Positions 8,577 to 17,789 of a stretch of DNA of 64,000 nt are shown one piece after another. Positions within the stretch are counted from its first letter, which is position 1. Every line of letters begins with the position of its first letter. The DNA is from Lichenihabitans sp033947565 (GTDB lineage: Bacteria > Pseudomonadota > Alphaproteobacteria > Rhizobiales > Beijerinckiaceae): the NCBI RefSeq assembly GCF_033947565.1, contig NZ_JARPVX010000007.1, forward strand, positions 62,001 to 126,000, read 5' to 3'. The translations under genes were made by a program, and so were the position numbers. The notes below the pieces were generated by a model, which saw only the letters and a list, made by a program, of their open reading frames with translations, did no database searches and was not told where the DNA came from.

Positions 8577-9854
8577 ATGGAATTCACGTCCTACTGGAAA
8601 GACACCGCAACGCCCTTCGCGCATGGCTGCAAGGGTCCTGTCGAGGGCAACTTCGACGTGGCGGTGGTGGGTGGCGGCTTCACCGGCCTCGCGGCCGCTC
8701 GCGCGCTGGCGCGGGCGGGCGTCAAGGTGGCGCTGTTCGAGGCGCGCGAGGTCGGCTACGGCGCGTCCGGCCGCAACGGCGGCCACGTCAACAACGGGCT
8801 GGCGCATAGCTATCTGTCCGCCAAGGCGATGCTCGGCGAGGAACAAGCCAAGAGGCTTTATTGGGCGCTCGATTCCGCCGTGGATGCCGTCGAGCAGGTG
8901 GTCCAGGAAGAACAGATCGATTGCGCGTTCCGGCGCGGCGGCAAGCTGAAGCTCGCTTCAAAGCCGTCGCACGTCGAGGGGTTGCGCAGCAACTTCGAGG
9001 CGATCCACCGCGAGGTCGATCCCGACACCGCGTTTCTGGAGCGTGCCGACCTCGCGTCCGAGGTCGGGTCGGACCGGTTCCACGGCGCCATGCTGTCGCG
9101 CAAAAGCGCCATGATGCACATGGGCCGCTATGTGGCGGGGCTGGCCTATGCGGCCCATCGCCATGGTGCGACCCTATGGGAGAACGCCCCGGTGACGGCG
9201 CGACGGCGGGAGGGCGGACGCTGGCGCCTGACCACCCCGCGGGGCGAGATCACGGCCACCGACATGATCGCGGCCACCGACGCCTATACGTCGGGGCCGT
9301 TCGATTATTACCGCCGGCGCATCGTGTCCGTGGGGGCCTTCATCCTGGCCACGCGGCCGCTCACCCCCGACGAGGTCGCGCGCGTCATGCCGGGCGACCG
9401 GACCTGCGTCACCACCATGAACGTCGGCAATTTCTTCCGCCTGTCCCCTGACAAGCGGCTGATCTGGGGCGGCCGGGCCCGCTTCTCGACCGTGTCGGAC
9501 CAGCGCTCGGACGCGAAATCGGGTCACATTCTGCGCCAAGCCTTGGCCCGGACCTTTCCCGAGCTTGCCAATGTCGAGATCGATCATTGTTGGGGCGGCC
9601 TCGTCGGCATGACGCGGGACCGGTTTCCCCGCGCCGGCCAGGAAGACGGCGTCTGGCACGCCATGGGCTATTCCGGCCACGGCGCCCAGATGGCGACCCA
9701 CATGGGCAACGTGCTGGCCGAAATGGTGCTTGGCAGGCCGGATGCGAATCCGATGCACGGCATGCGCTGGGACGCCTTCCCGCTTTATTCGGGCAAGCCA
9801 TGGTTCATGCCGGTGGTCGGCATGTACTACAAGCTCAAGGATATGGTGTCCTGA
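8577..9854 (+). CDS. FAD-dependent amine oxidoreductase, PuuB-like (DAO family)
   Basis: This 425-residue flavoprotein has an N-terminal dinucleotide-binding motif VVGGGFTG at residues 31-37, then EAREVGYGASGRNGG, the pattern of gamma-glutamylputrescine oxidase PuuB. The late WGGLVGMTRDRFPRAG and GYSGHGAQMATHMG motifs close the FAD site. It would oxidise a primary or secondary amine to an aldehyde plus ammonia or amine. The ATG at 8577 lies 14 bases after the HAD stop. Neighbouring aldehyde dehydrogenases and the aminotransferase fit a Puu-like route, but no gamma-glutamylputrescine synthetase is visible in the window, so the exact substrate is open. Confidence 0.88.
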   Translation: MEFTSYWKDTATPFAHGCKGPVEGNFDVAVVGGGFTGLAAARALARAGVKVALFEAREVGYGASGRNGGHVNNGLAHSYLSAKAMLGEEQAKRLYWALDSAVDAVEQVVQEEQIDCAFRRGGKLKLASKPSHVEGLRSNFEAIHREVDPDTAFLERADLASEVGSDRFHGAMLSRKSAMMHMGRYVAGLAYAAHRHGATLWENAPVTARRREGGRWRLTTPRGEITATDMIAATDAYTSGPFDYYRRRIVSVGAFILATRPLTPDEVARVMPGDRTCVTTMNVGNFFRLSPDKRLIWGGRARFSTVSDQRSDAKSGHILRQALARTFPELANVEIDHCWGGLVGMTRDRFPRAGQEDGVWHAMGYSGHGAQMATHMGNVLAEMVLGRPDANPMHGMRWDAFPLYSGKPWFMPVVGMYYKLKDMVS

Positions 9855-9903
9855 CACGGGCGCCGTCGCCGATCCCCCATCGTGGGGCGGCGGCGGCGGC
9901 GGT

Positions 9904-11229
9904 TCAGAACTCCGACACCTTGCCCCAGGCCGCCTGGCCGAAGCGGGACAAGCGATATTGCTCGACCTTTGTGATGGGCTGACGCCCGAGCACGATATCG
10001 GCCACGAGGTGCCCGGCGCCCGGCCCGATGCCGAAGCCGTGCCCTGAGAAGCCGGCCGCAACGACGAGCCCCGACAAGGGCAGTCCGCCGTCGATGACCG
10101 GAACGCCGTCGGGCGTCATGTCGATCATGCCGGCCCAGGTGGACCGCACCGGAAGCGCCCGCAGGGCGGGCAGCAGCGCCTGGGCCCGTCGCAGCGTTTC
10201 GGCGACGGCGCGGGGCGACGGCCGGGGATCGAGGATACGCATCCGTTCCATGGGCGTGGGCCGGTCGGCCCGCCAAAGGCGTCGCGTCGCGAAGCCGGAC
10301 CGCCAACCCTCGGTCCCACCGGGCTTCACCAGCCGCCAGCGCCGCGCGAACATGGGAATGAAGTGGCGGGCATGGGCCAGCATGGCCGGCGTGGGATCGA
10401 CGAGGCCGAGGCCCGAAATCGCCAGCGTATGCCCTCCGTCGCCGCGCCGCGTGATGGTGATGCCCTTGGTGTGCAGGGCGGGCGGCAGCTCTTCGGCCCC
10501 GGGCGCCAGGGCGATCACGGAGGAGCGGATCGTCGCCTGCGGGAAGGGAAGCCCGATCTGGTGCAGGAAGGATCCTGCCCAGGCGCCACCCGCCAGCACC
10601 ACCTGCTGGGCCTTGATCGTGCCATGCTCGGTGATGACGCCCGTGACCCGGCCCGCTTCGACCTCCAGGGCGCGCGCGGCGCAGTTCTGCACCACCTGGC
10701 CCCCATGCTTGGCGATGCCGACCGCGATCAGCGGCGCCGCGCGGCTTGGATCGGCGATGCCGTCGGTGGGGGCCCACACGCCGCCCGCCCAGGCGCGGCC
10801 CGTGGACACGGCCCGGTCCACCGTCTCGGCCGCCGAAAGCATGCGCGTGTCGAGCCCTTCGCCTTGCGCGAAACGGACCCACTTGGCCCAGGTCGCGATT
10901 TCAGCGGGGTCGTCCGACAGGTACAGCAGCCCGCTCTTGCGGAAGCCGAGGTCCTGGCCGATGTCGCGGGTCATCTCTTCCCACAGGCGCAGGCTGTGGG
11001 TTGCGAGCGGCAGTTCGCGCGCATCGCGGTTTTGTTGCCGAACCCAGCCCCAGTTGCGGCTCGATTGTTCGGCGCCGACGCGGCCCTTCTCGAGCAGGAC
11101 CACCTGCTGCCCGGCTCGCGCCAGCCAATAGGCCGTCGCGGTTCCGACGATCCCGCCGCCGATCACCACGGTGTCGGCGCGTTTCGGGATGGCGTGGCCG
11201 AACTCCACGATGTGCAACGGGGCGGGCAT
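9904..11229 (-). CDS. FAD-dependent oxidoreductase, glycine/sarcosine/D-amino-acid oxidase family
   Basis: This 441-residue DAO-family flavoprotein has TVVIGGGIVGTATA at residues 20-33, then LLEKGRVGAEQSSRNWGWVRQQ, which matches covalent or tight FAD-binding segments of sarcosine and amino-acid oxidases. The C-terminal end has TPDGVPVIDGG and GFSGHGFGIGPGAG, the second FAD contact. It would oxidise an N-methyl or D-amino acid, releasing an imine or keto acid. It converges with the PuuB-like gene and its stop lies 49 bases from that stop. Upstream lies a long gap before the Lrp-type regulator. The substrate is unresolved. Confidence 0.88.
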   Translation of the reverse strand: MPAPLHIVEFGHAIPKRADTVVIGGGIVGTATAYWLARAGQQVVLLEKGRVGAEQSSRNWGWVRQQNRDARELPLATHSLRLWEEMTRDIGQDLGFRKSGLLYLSDDPAEIATWAKWVRFAQGEGLDTRMLSAAETVDRAVSTGRAWAGGVWAPTDGIADPSRAAPLIAVGIAKHGGQVVQNCAARALEVEAGRVTGVITEHGTIKAQQVVLAGGAWAGSFLHQIGLPFPQATIRSSVIALAPGAEELPPALHTKGITITRRGDGGHTLAISGLGLVDPTPAMLAHARHFIPMFARRWRLVKPGGTEGWRSGFATRRLWRADRPTPMERMRILDPRPSPRAVAETLRRAQALLPALRALPVRSTWAGMIDMTPDGVPVIDGGLPLSGLVVAAGFSGHGFGIGPGAGHLVADIVLGRQPITKVEQYRLSRFGQAAWGKVSEF

Positions 11230-11724
11230 GTGTTTGCTCCGGTAGAGGTCAGTGTTGTCGACGCACCACGACGATCGGGCGATCCCGACCTGCCCTCCCG
11301 AGACGAACGTCGGAGCGTTGCGAAAGGCCGAGCATCCCAGGGCGCCGCGGCGTCTCGAAGCGTCGGGCTACGCGGACCCTGCGCGGCCTGGCGCGTCAAG
11401 ACGTGACGGCCCCATCAGAATGGACCCGCCGAGGCCCTTGCGCGTACCGGCTCGGCCTGTGTTTCGAGACGATCGTGCCTTTCCGCCGGGAATGACGGCA
11501 TGCAATGCTACGGCGGGGTTCGGCCGAGCCGGGAAGATCGGGGAAGGCACAGCCTCGCGCGCCCCAATCCGCCCGCGACGGCGGCGAGATGCCCCCGCCC
11601 CGGCCGACGCAGGTCGGCAGCACGATATGCTGCCAGCGGTTGAAATCGGCGCCTCGCCCTTGCGGCATCGCTCCGGCCGGACTTTACTCCCCAGCGGATG
11701 GTGGTGCTTGTGCCGGAGACTGCA
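11230..11724. other. 495-base gap without a convincing gene; contains a long-range inverted repeat
   Basis: Frames here give only Arg/Pro/Ala-rich translations without family features, so no gene is called. The left end should hold the promoter of the FAD oxidoreductase on the minus strand and the right end that of the Lrp-type gene. An exact 8-base inverted pair, GTCTCGAA at 11352-11359 and TTCGAGAC at 11463-11470, brackets about 100 bases and ends near GGGAATGACGGC. This may be a degenerate intergenic palindromic repeat. Confidence 0.5.
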
Positions 11725-12201
11725 ATGAAGCTGGATCGGATCGACATCAAGATCCTGCACGAACTGCAGAAGAACGGCCGCATCACCAACGTGGAACTGG
11801 CCCAGGTGGTCAATCTGTCGCCCAGCCCCTGCCTGATCCGGGTCAAGAAACTGCAGAGCGAAGGCTTCATCGACGGTTATTCGGCCCTGATCAACGTCGG
11901 CAAGCTCGGCCAGACGCTGATGGTCTTCACCGAAATCACGCTCCGCAACCATCGGCAGGTCGACTTCGCCCGCTTCATCAGCACGGTCGAGAAGATCGAC
12001 CAGTTGATCGAATGCCACCTCGTGTCGGGCGGCTACGATTATCTGCTGAAATTCGTGACGGCCGGGATCAGCGAATACCAGGGCATCATGGAACGCCTGA
12101 TCGATCTCGACATCGGCATCGACAAGTATTTTTCCTTTGTGATCCTGAAATCGCCGATCGTCCGCACCCACGTGCCCTTGACGAGCTTGTTCCCGCTTTG
12201 A
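11725..12201 (+). CDS. Lrp/AsnC family transcriptional regulator
   Basis: This 158-residue feast/famine regulator has an N-terminal winged HTH (MKLDRIDIKILHELQKNGR, then VELAQVVNLSPSPCLIRVKKL) and a C-terminal RAM ligand-binding domain. The SGGYDYLLKFVT segment near residue 95 is the usual effector-interface strand. A GGAGA ribosome site precedes the ATG at 11725. Such proteins sense amino acids and often regulate adjacent transport or catabolic genes. This one sits between the FAD oxidoreductase and the peptide-type ABC operon, so either could be its target. The signal molecule is not known. Confidence 0.93.
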   Translation: MKLDRIDIKILHELQKNGRITNVELAQVVNLSPSPCLIRVKKLQSEGFIDGYSALINVGKLGQTLMVFTEITLRNHRQVDFARFISTVEKIDQLIECHLVSGGYDYLLKFVTAGISEYQGIMERLIDLDIGIDKYFSFVILKSPIVRTHVPLTSLFPL

Positions 12202-12222
12202 CGCCCGGGCTCGGGGCTGCCG

Positions 12223-13878
12223 TCACCCGTGGGCGCCGGCGGCCAAGAGTTCGGGGTCGATCTGCAGGGTGTCGAGCCAGGTCGGGCTGAGCTTCGGGAC
12301 GGAAGCGAAAAGCAGCCGCGAATAAGGGTGGCGCGCGTCTCCCATCAGGTCGGCGGTCGCCAGATGGTCGACCTTCTCGCCCTTGAGCATCACCACGATC
12401 TCGTCGCAGATCGATTCCACCACCGAAAGATCGTGGCTGATGAAGACGTAGGACAGCCCGAACTCGCGTTGCAGCTCCTTCATCAGGTCGAGGATGGCGG
12501 CACCCACAACCGTGTCGAGTGCCGATGTGACCTCGTCGCACAAGATCAACCGAGGCTCCGCGGCCAGCGCGCGGGCGAAATTGACCCGTTGCTTCTGCCC
12601 GCCCGACAATTCGCCGGCCCGGCGATAGCGCACCGCACGCGGCAGCCGCACCATGTCGAGAAGCTGGTCGACCCGGGCCTGGCGCGCGCTTCCCTTGAGG
12701 TGATGGTAGAAGGAAAGCGGACGCGCCAGGATGTCGCCGATCGACATGGTTGGGTTGAGCGCCGCATCGGCGGATTGAAAGACGATCTGAAGCTCGCGAA
12801 GCTGGTCGCGGGTGCGTTCCTTGGCCTGCCGCGCCAGTTCCCGGCCGTTGAAGATGATATGGCCGCCGACGGGGGGCAGGATGCCGGCGATGGCCCGCGC
12901 CAGCGTCGACTTTCCACATCCCGACTCGCCGATGATGCCGAGGTTGCGCCCTTTCACGACATTGAGGCTGACGTCCTTGACAGCACGCATGAAGGGCAGC
13001 CCGTCGGCCTGGATCGGTCCGTAACCAGCCATCAGGCCGGCCACTTCGAGCAGCACCTCGGGTTTGCCGCTCGGGCTCGAAGCCGCCCGCGGTGCGGGTT
13101 CGAAGGCGGCCAGCAGCTCCTTCGTGTAGGGGTGGGCCGGGGCTGACAGGATCCGCTCGGTCGACCCGACTTCCTGCACCGCGCCGCCCTTGAGGACCAC
13201 GATGCGGTCGGCGATCTGCGCCACGACCGCGAGGTCGTGCGACACGTAAACGCCGGCGATGCCGCCTTGTCGCATGACGCGCTTGAAGGCGCGCAGCACC
13301 TCGATTTGGGTAGTGACGTCGAGCGCCGTGGTGGGCTCGTCGAAGATCACGAGCTTCGGATCGCCGATCAGCGCCATGGCGGCGGCAAGGCGCTGCAATT
13401 GCCCACCGGAGACCTGGTGGGGGTAGCGCTGGCCGATGGTGTCCGGCTGCGGCAGGGACAGGGCCCGGAAAAGCTCGACGGCCTTCTTCCGCGCCGCATC
13501 CGGTGGCATCGAGCCATGGATGCGGGTGACTTCGATCACCTGATCCATGATGGTGCTGGACGGGTTGAAGGCCGCCGCGGCGCTCTGCGGCACATAGGCC
13601 ACCGTGGCGCCCCGGAGCCTCGCGCGCTCGGGTTCGCTCAGGCGCGCCATATCGCGTCCGGCCACGCTGACGCTGCCGCCCACGATGCGGCAGCCCTCGC
13701 GGGTATAGCCCATCAGGGCCAGCGCGGCCGTCGTCTTGCCCGAGCCGCTTTCCCCGATCAGGGCGACGATCTCGCCCTCGGCGATGGTGATGCTGACGTC
13801 GCGCAGAATGCTCAAGGTGCGACCGGCGTCGGTCTTCGCCTCGATCGAAAGGTCGTGGATCTCGACGAGATTGGCCAT
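12223..13878 (-). CDS. Fused double ATP-binding protein of peptide-type ABC transporter (DppD-DppF-like)
   Basis: This 551-residue protein carries two complete ABC ATPase domains in one chain, equivalent to separate DppD and DppF or OppD and OppF subunits. Walker A motifs are GESGSGKTT near residue 40 and GESGCGKST near residue 315. Signature motifs are VSGGQLQRL and LSGGQKQRV, with Walker B LVIFDEPTT and LILCDEVTS. The start at 13878 shares one base with the stop of the upstream permease. It is the last gene of the operon SBP-permease-permease-ATPase. It energises uptake of a peptide, opine or amine-like solute. Confidence 0.93.
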   Translation of the reverse strand: MANLVEIHDLSIEAKTDAGRTLSILRDVSITIAEGEIVALIGESGSGKTTAALALMGYTREGCRIVGGSVSVAGRDMARLSEPERARLRGATVAYVPQSAAAAFNPSSTIMDQVIEVTRIHGSMPPDAARKKAVELFRALSLPQPDTIGQRYPHQVSGGQLQRLAAAMALIGDPKLVIFDEPTTALDVTTQIEVLRAFKRVMRQGGIAGVYVSHDLAVVAQIADRIVVLKGGAVQEVGSTERILSAPAHPYTKELLAAFEPAPRAASSPSGKPEVLLEVAGLMAGYGPIQADGLPFMRAVKDVSLNVVKGRNLGIIGESGCGKSTLARAIAGILPPVGGHIIFNGRELARQAKERTRDQLRELQIVFQSADAALNPTMSIGDILARPLSFYHHLKGSARQARVDQLLDMVRLPRAVRYRRAGELSGGQKQRVNFARALAAEPRLILCDEVTSALDTVVGAAILDLMKELQREFGLSYVFISHDLSVVESICDEIVVMLKGEKVDHLATADLMGDARHPYSRLLFASVPKLSPTWLDTLQIDPELLAAGAHG

Positions 13879-14726
13879 CAGGCGCTCCGGTCGCGGATCT
13901 TGCGGGGCAGATTGTCGATCAGCAGGTTGACGCTGACCGTAAGGCTGGCGATGGCGAGGCAGGGATACACCACGGCCGGCGCCCCGAAGACGAGCCCCTG
14001 CAGGTTCTCGTGCACGAGCGCCCCCCAATCGGCGTTGGGCGGCTGCACGCCGAGGCCCAGGAAGGACAGGCCGGACAACAACAGAACGATGAACACGAAC
14101 CGCAGGCCGGTATCGGCCAGAACCGGCCCGGTGATGTTCGGGAGGATTTCCCGCAGAACCAGATAAAGCACGCCCTCGCCCCGGATCCGCGCCACGGTGA
14201 CGAAATCCATGGCGTTCACGTTGACCGCGAGGGAGCGCGCGAACCGGAAGGCCCCCGGCATGTAGATGACCGCGAGGGTCGTGATCAGCCAGGGGATGGA
14301 AGAGCCGACCGCCGCCACCATCATCAGGCCGAAGAGCTTGCTCGGAATCGAGTTCATCGCGTCGAGGAAGCGGCTCAGTACGGAATCGAGCCGGCCGCCG
14401 GCGACGGCCGCCACGATTCCCAGCACCACACCCGAGCCGCAGGCGAAGACCACGGCGACAAGCGAGATGCCGACCGTGTAACGCGCCCCCATGACGATGC
14501 GGGAAAACACGTCGCGGCCCAGATAGTCGCTGCCCATCCAGAGGGTGCTGCTTCCCGATCCGAAGTAGTCGGTGTCGACGATCTGACCGACCGGGTAGCG
14601 GATGAGCACGGGGGCCAGGATCGCCACGACGGCCCAGAACAGCACAATCGCGAAGCCGACACTGCCCGTGGTGTTGAAGCTCCAGCGCCGCATGCGCCGC
14701 GGGGCGGCGAGTTCGATGCTTGTCAT
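13878..14726 (-). CDS. Peptide-type ABC transporter permease, DppC-like
   Basis: This 282-residue inner-membrane permease has an N-terminal transmembrane helix (about 20-42), then a periplasmic stretch with LWMGSDYLGRDVFSR, the typical DppC/OppC sequence. Further hydrophobic helices and an EAA-like loop (VTVARIRGEGVLYLVLREILPN) that contacts the ATPase follow. Its start overlaps the end of the first permease by four bases and its stop overlaps the ATPase start, so translation is coupled. Together with the neighbouring permease it forms the channel of the importer. Confidence 0.92.
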   Translation of the reverse strand: MTSIELAAPRRMRRWSFNTTGSVGFAIVLFWAVVAILAPVLIRYPVGQIVDTDYFGSGSSTLWMGSDYLGRDVFSRIVMGARYTVGISLVAVVFACGSGVVLGIVAAVAGGRLDSVLSRFLDAMNSIPSKLFGLMMVAAVGSSIPWLITTLAVIYMPGAFRFARSLAVNVNAMDFVTVARIRGEGVLYLVLREILPNITGPVLADTGLRFVFIVLLLSGLSFLGLGVQPPNADWGALVHENLQGLVFGAPAVVYPCLAIASLTVSVNLLIDNLPRKIRDRSA

Positions 14727-15808
14727 CGGAGCCTCGGATTGGCCACAAGCGCGACGATGTCGGCCAGCGTCGTCAGGATGAGAAACCCGACGCAGAAGAT
14801 CATGGCGCAGGTCTGGATCAGCGGCAGGTCGCGGGTCGCGACCGCATCCACCATGAGTTTGGCGATGCCGGGATAGTTGAAGATCGTTTCGACGATGATC
14901 ACGCCACCGAGCAGGTAGGACAAGGACAAGGCCATGGCATTGACGATGGGCCCGAGCGCGTTCGGCAAGGCATGGCGCAGCACGATGCGCTGCCGGGAGG
15001 CGCCCTTGAGTAGCGCCATTTCGGCATAGGGCGAGGCGAGGGTCGAGATCACGGCCGCGCGTGTCATGCGGATCATCTGCGCCGCCACCACGCAGGTCAG
15101 CGTGATGACCGGCATCGCGAAGACGCGCAGAAGCTGGCCCACCGTGGTGATCTCGTTGGCGAAGGCGAGGGCCGGAAGCCAGTGCAGATAGACCGAGAAG
15201 ACCAGAACGGCCGCCGTCGCGACCATGAATTCGGGAACCGAGATGAGCGCGATGGTCAGAAAGGTCACGCTGCGGTCGTAAGCGGTTCCGCGGAACATGG
15301 CCGAGGTGATGCCGAGCAGCAGGGCGAGCGGCACCGAAAACGCAGTGGTGACGGCCGCGAGCTTCAGCGAGTTGGCAAGCCGTCCGCCGACCAGCTGGGC
15401 GATGGGCAGGTCGTTCGCGTAGGAGCGGCCGAAATCGCCCCGAAGCAGTCCGAACGACCAGTGCAGATAGCGAAACGCGGCGGGGTCGTCGAGGTGCATG
15501 GCCTTGCGCAGCCCGGCCACGGCTTCCGGGGTCGCGGCCTGACCGAGCAGGATCGTCGCCGTGTCGCCCGGCAGCATCGCGGTGGCGAAGAACACCGCCA
15601 CCGACACGATCAACAGCGTCACGACCGAGAACAGGATGCGGTCGAGCGCGAGAAACAAGATGCGCCCCTTGACGCCCGCCGAGGCGCCCGGGTGTTTGAA
15701 CCCGCGATGCAGCAAAGCGGGAAAACGCCGCCACGCTCCGGGCCGCAGCGGCGGTGACCGGGCTTCTGGCGATTGGGCGGGCGGAGAGGCTGGTGTCGCG
15801 GCGTTCAT
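14723..15808 (-). CDS. Peptide-type ABC transporter permease, DppB-like
   Basis: This 361-residue inner-membrane permease of the DppB/OppB type has an unusually long Pro/Arg-rich N-terminal extension of about 50 residues before the first helix. The DppB-like periplasmic segment (LGQAATPEAVAGLRKAMHLDD) and the EAA loop YAEMALLKGASRQRIVLRHA are present. The ATG at 15808 is preceded by a strong GGAGGGA-like ribosome site, which favours it over an upstream start at 15832. A 148-base gap with a hairpin separates it from the binding-protein gene upstream. Confidence 0.92.
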   Translation of the reverse strand: MNAATPASPPAQSPEARSPPLRPGAWRRFPALLHRGFKHPGASAGVKGRILFLALDRILFSVVTLLIVSVAVFFATAMLPGDTATILLGQAATPEAVAGLRKAMHLDDPAAFRYLHWSFGLLRGDFGRSYANDLPIAQLVGGRLANSLKLAAVTTAFSVPLALLLGITSAMFRGTAYDRSVTFLTIALISVPEFMVATAAVLVFSVYLHWLPALAFANEITTVGQLLRVFAMPVITLTCVVAAQMIRMTRAAVISTLASPYAEMALLKGASRQRIVLRHALPNALGPIVNAMALSLSYLLGGVIIVETIFNYPGIAKLMVDAVATRDLPLIQTCAMIFCVGFLILTTLADIVALVANPRLR

Positions 15809-15848
15809 TCCCGTCCCTCCGTCCAGCCACACGATATTATGCAGGGCT

Positions 15849-15895
15849 TGTGCCGTTTGCCCGCCGTGCCGCGAGGCCTAGCGGAAAACGGCACA
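15849..15895. repeat. Hairpin between binding-protein and permease genes
   Basis: TGTGCCGTTT at 15849-15858 and AAACGGCACA at 15886-15895 are perfect 10-base arms. The 27-base loop contains a smaller CCGC/GCGG pair. On the plus strand the hairpin is followed by TTTT. In the operon direction (minus) no U-tract follows. Such intercistronic hairpins often protect the abundant binding-protein mRNA, but this role is inferred. Confidence 0.6.
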
Positions 15896-15956
15896 TTTTG
15901 TCGTTGCAGGCCCTGCTTCGGCCGCGTCGCGATGGGCGCGAACCCCGCGCCTGCGC

Positions 15957-17570
15957 TCAGCTTTCGAGCCAAACGTGTTCGGCGAACACATAGCCCATCA
16001 TGCCGCCGAGCGGATTCGCCTCGAGGCCCTTCATCTTGTCCGTGAAGCCGTCGACGTTGGCGATGAAGGCGGGCACGATGGTGCCGGCCTGCTCGGACAC
16101 CATCACCTGCATGTCGCCGTAGATCTGCTTGCGCTTGGCCTGGTCGAGCAGGCCGCGCGCTTCGTGGAGCATCGAGTCGAACTTCTCCGACTTGAAGCGG
16201 CTTTCGTTCCACGGCGCGTCGGAAGCGTAGAGCAGCGAGAACAAGATGTCGGCAGTCGGCCGCGGGTTGATGTTGCCGAAATGGACGGGCGCGACGAGCC
16301 AATACTTGTCCCAATACCCGTCGGACGGCACGCGCTGGATGTCGAACTTCATGCCGATATCGGCACCGGCCTGTTGAACGACGGTGGCCATCTCGACCGA
16401 ATCGTCGGCGGCTTCCGCGGCGACGATCGGGATCGTCTGACCAAGCACGCCGGCCTTGTCGAACAGGTGCTTGGCGCGGTCGGGATCGAAAGCCTTCGGC
16501 TTCAGTTCGGCATTGTAATAAGGGTTGGCGGGCGAGATCGGCTGATCGTTGCCGATCACGGCGAGGTCGCGCAGAACCGACTTCTTGATCGCTTCCCGGT
16601 TCACCAGATACTTCATGCCCTCGATGAAGCCCTGCTTGTCACCCGGCGACAGGTCGAGCCGGATGTTGAGGTCGGTGTAACCGCCCGACGTGCTTTGCAG
16701 GGTCTTGAAGCCTGGCTGACGGTCGACGAGGTGCATCGAACGCGGGTTGATCGCCGCCGCCAGATGGATGTCGCCCGACAACAAGGCGTTGGTGCGCGCC
16801 GTATCGTCGGCGATGGCGAAGAACTCGAACGAATCGACGTAGGGTTTGCCCGACTTGAAGTAGGACTTGTTCTTGACGCCGATCGAACGCACGCCCGGCT
16901 CGAAGACCTGCAGCACAAAGGGGCCGGTGCCGTTGCCCTTCGAGAAATCCGTCGTGCCGTCGGCCACGATCATGAATTGCAGCATCGACAAAATGGTCGG
17001 AAGGTCGGCGTTGGCCTGTTCGAGCGTGATCTCGACCGTCAAGGGATCGACGGCCTTGAAGCCGACCATCTGCTTAGCGATCTTGGCGAGCTTCGAGCCG
17101 ACACTCGGGTCGAGGTGCCGCTTCAGCGAGAAGATGACGTCGGCCGCGCTGAGCGTCTTGCCGTCGTGGAAGGTCACGCCCTTCTTGAGCTTGATGGTCC
17201 AGACCTTGGCATCCGTCGTATCGAAGCTGTCCGCCAGCTCCATCTGGGCGACGCCCGCCTGGTCGAGGAAGGTCAGGCGATTGTAGAAGGCGCAAATGCG
17301 GACGTAGTCGGTCGACACGGACGATTTGGCGGGATCGAGGGTATCGGCGTTGCTTGACGAATAGCCGGCCGCCTTCAAGGCGCCGCCCGACTTCGGCTCG
17401 GCCGCCAGGGCCGAGCCGGCGCGCCCAAGGATCGTGGTGCCGGCGGATGCCGCGATCCCACCGGCCATCAGCAGCCGCAGGAGGTCGCGACGCGACGCGC
17501 CATTGCGGATGGCCTGCTCCACCGCCGCATCGTCGGAGATGGTCCCGTTCGGTATTGGCGCTTGAGTCAT
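15957..17570 (-). CDS. Extracellular solute-binding protein, family 5, Tat-exported (peptide-type ABC transporter)
   Basis: This 537-residue periplasmic binding protein of the DppA/OppA family carries a Tat signal: SRRDLLRLLMAGG at about residues 26-38, a hydrophobic stretch, and AGSALAAEPKSGG with likely cleavage after ALA. The mature part has KLKKGVTFHDGKTLSAADV, a hallmark of family-5 binding proteins. The ATG at 17570 is chosen because it places the twin arginine at a normal distance, although the frame extends 44 codons further. It is the first gene of the transporter operon. Its ligand may be a peptide, opine or acylated amine, given the nearby deacylase and oxidases. Confidence 0.92.
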   Translation of the reverse strand: MTQAPIPNGTISDDAAVEQAIRNGASRRDLLRLLMAGGIAASAGTTILGRAGSALAAEPKSGGALKAAGYSSSNADTLDPAKSSVSTDYVRICAFYNRLTFLDQAGVAQMELADSFDTTDAKVWTIKLKKGVTFHDGKTLSAADVIFSLKRHLDPSVGSKLAKIAKQMVGFKAVDPLTVEITLEQANADLPTILSMLQFMIVADGTTDFSKGNGTGPFVLQVFEPGVRSIGVKNKSYFKSGKPYVDSFEFFAIADDTARTNALLSGDIHLAAAINPRSMHLVDRQPGFKTLQSTSGGYTDLNIRLDLSPGDKQGFIEGMKYLVNREAIKKSVLRDLAVIGNDQPISPANPYYNAELKPKAFDPDRAKHLFDKAGVLGQTIPIVAAEAADDSVEMATVVQQAGADIGMKFDIQRVPSDGYWDKYWLVAPVHFGNINPRPTADILFSLLYASDAPWNESRFKSEKFDSMLHEARGLLDQAKRKQIYGDMQVMVSEQAGTIVPAFIANVDGFTDKMKGLEANPLGGMMGYVFAEHVWLES

Positions 17571-17789
17571 CGTCGTCCCCGTGTGTCGTACCTGGTTGGT
17601 AACCGGCGGGTCGATCGGCGTTGTTCCGACCCATCTCTGCCGGCTCATGATCCCAGTCGGGGCGCTGTGGATGCACCTGTTTTCCCAGTCCGGGCGGCAC
17701 AAAGTTTCGATTCAGTCGAATCCCACGCTATTTTCCGGGCCCGGGGTGGATAAGTGGCCTGGCAGGCCACCGCGCCATCGGTCGGCCGC

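Noticed and set aside
13879..14748. Extension of the fused ATPase frame across the DppC-like permease
   Set aside because: The permease frame is strongly supported by helices and the EAA loop, and the ATPase begins normally at 13878.
15886..15910. Sigma-54 promoter (CGGCAC ... TTGCA)
   Set aside because: The distance between the GG and GC elements is about 14 bases rather than the required 10.
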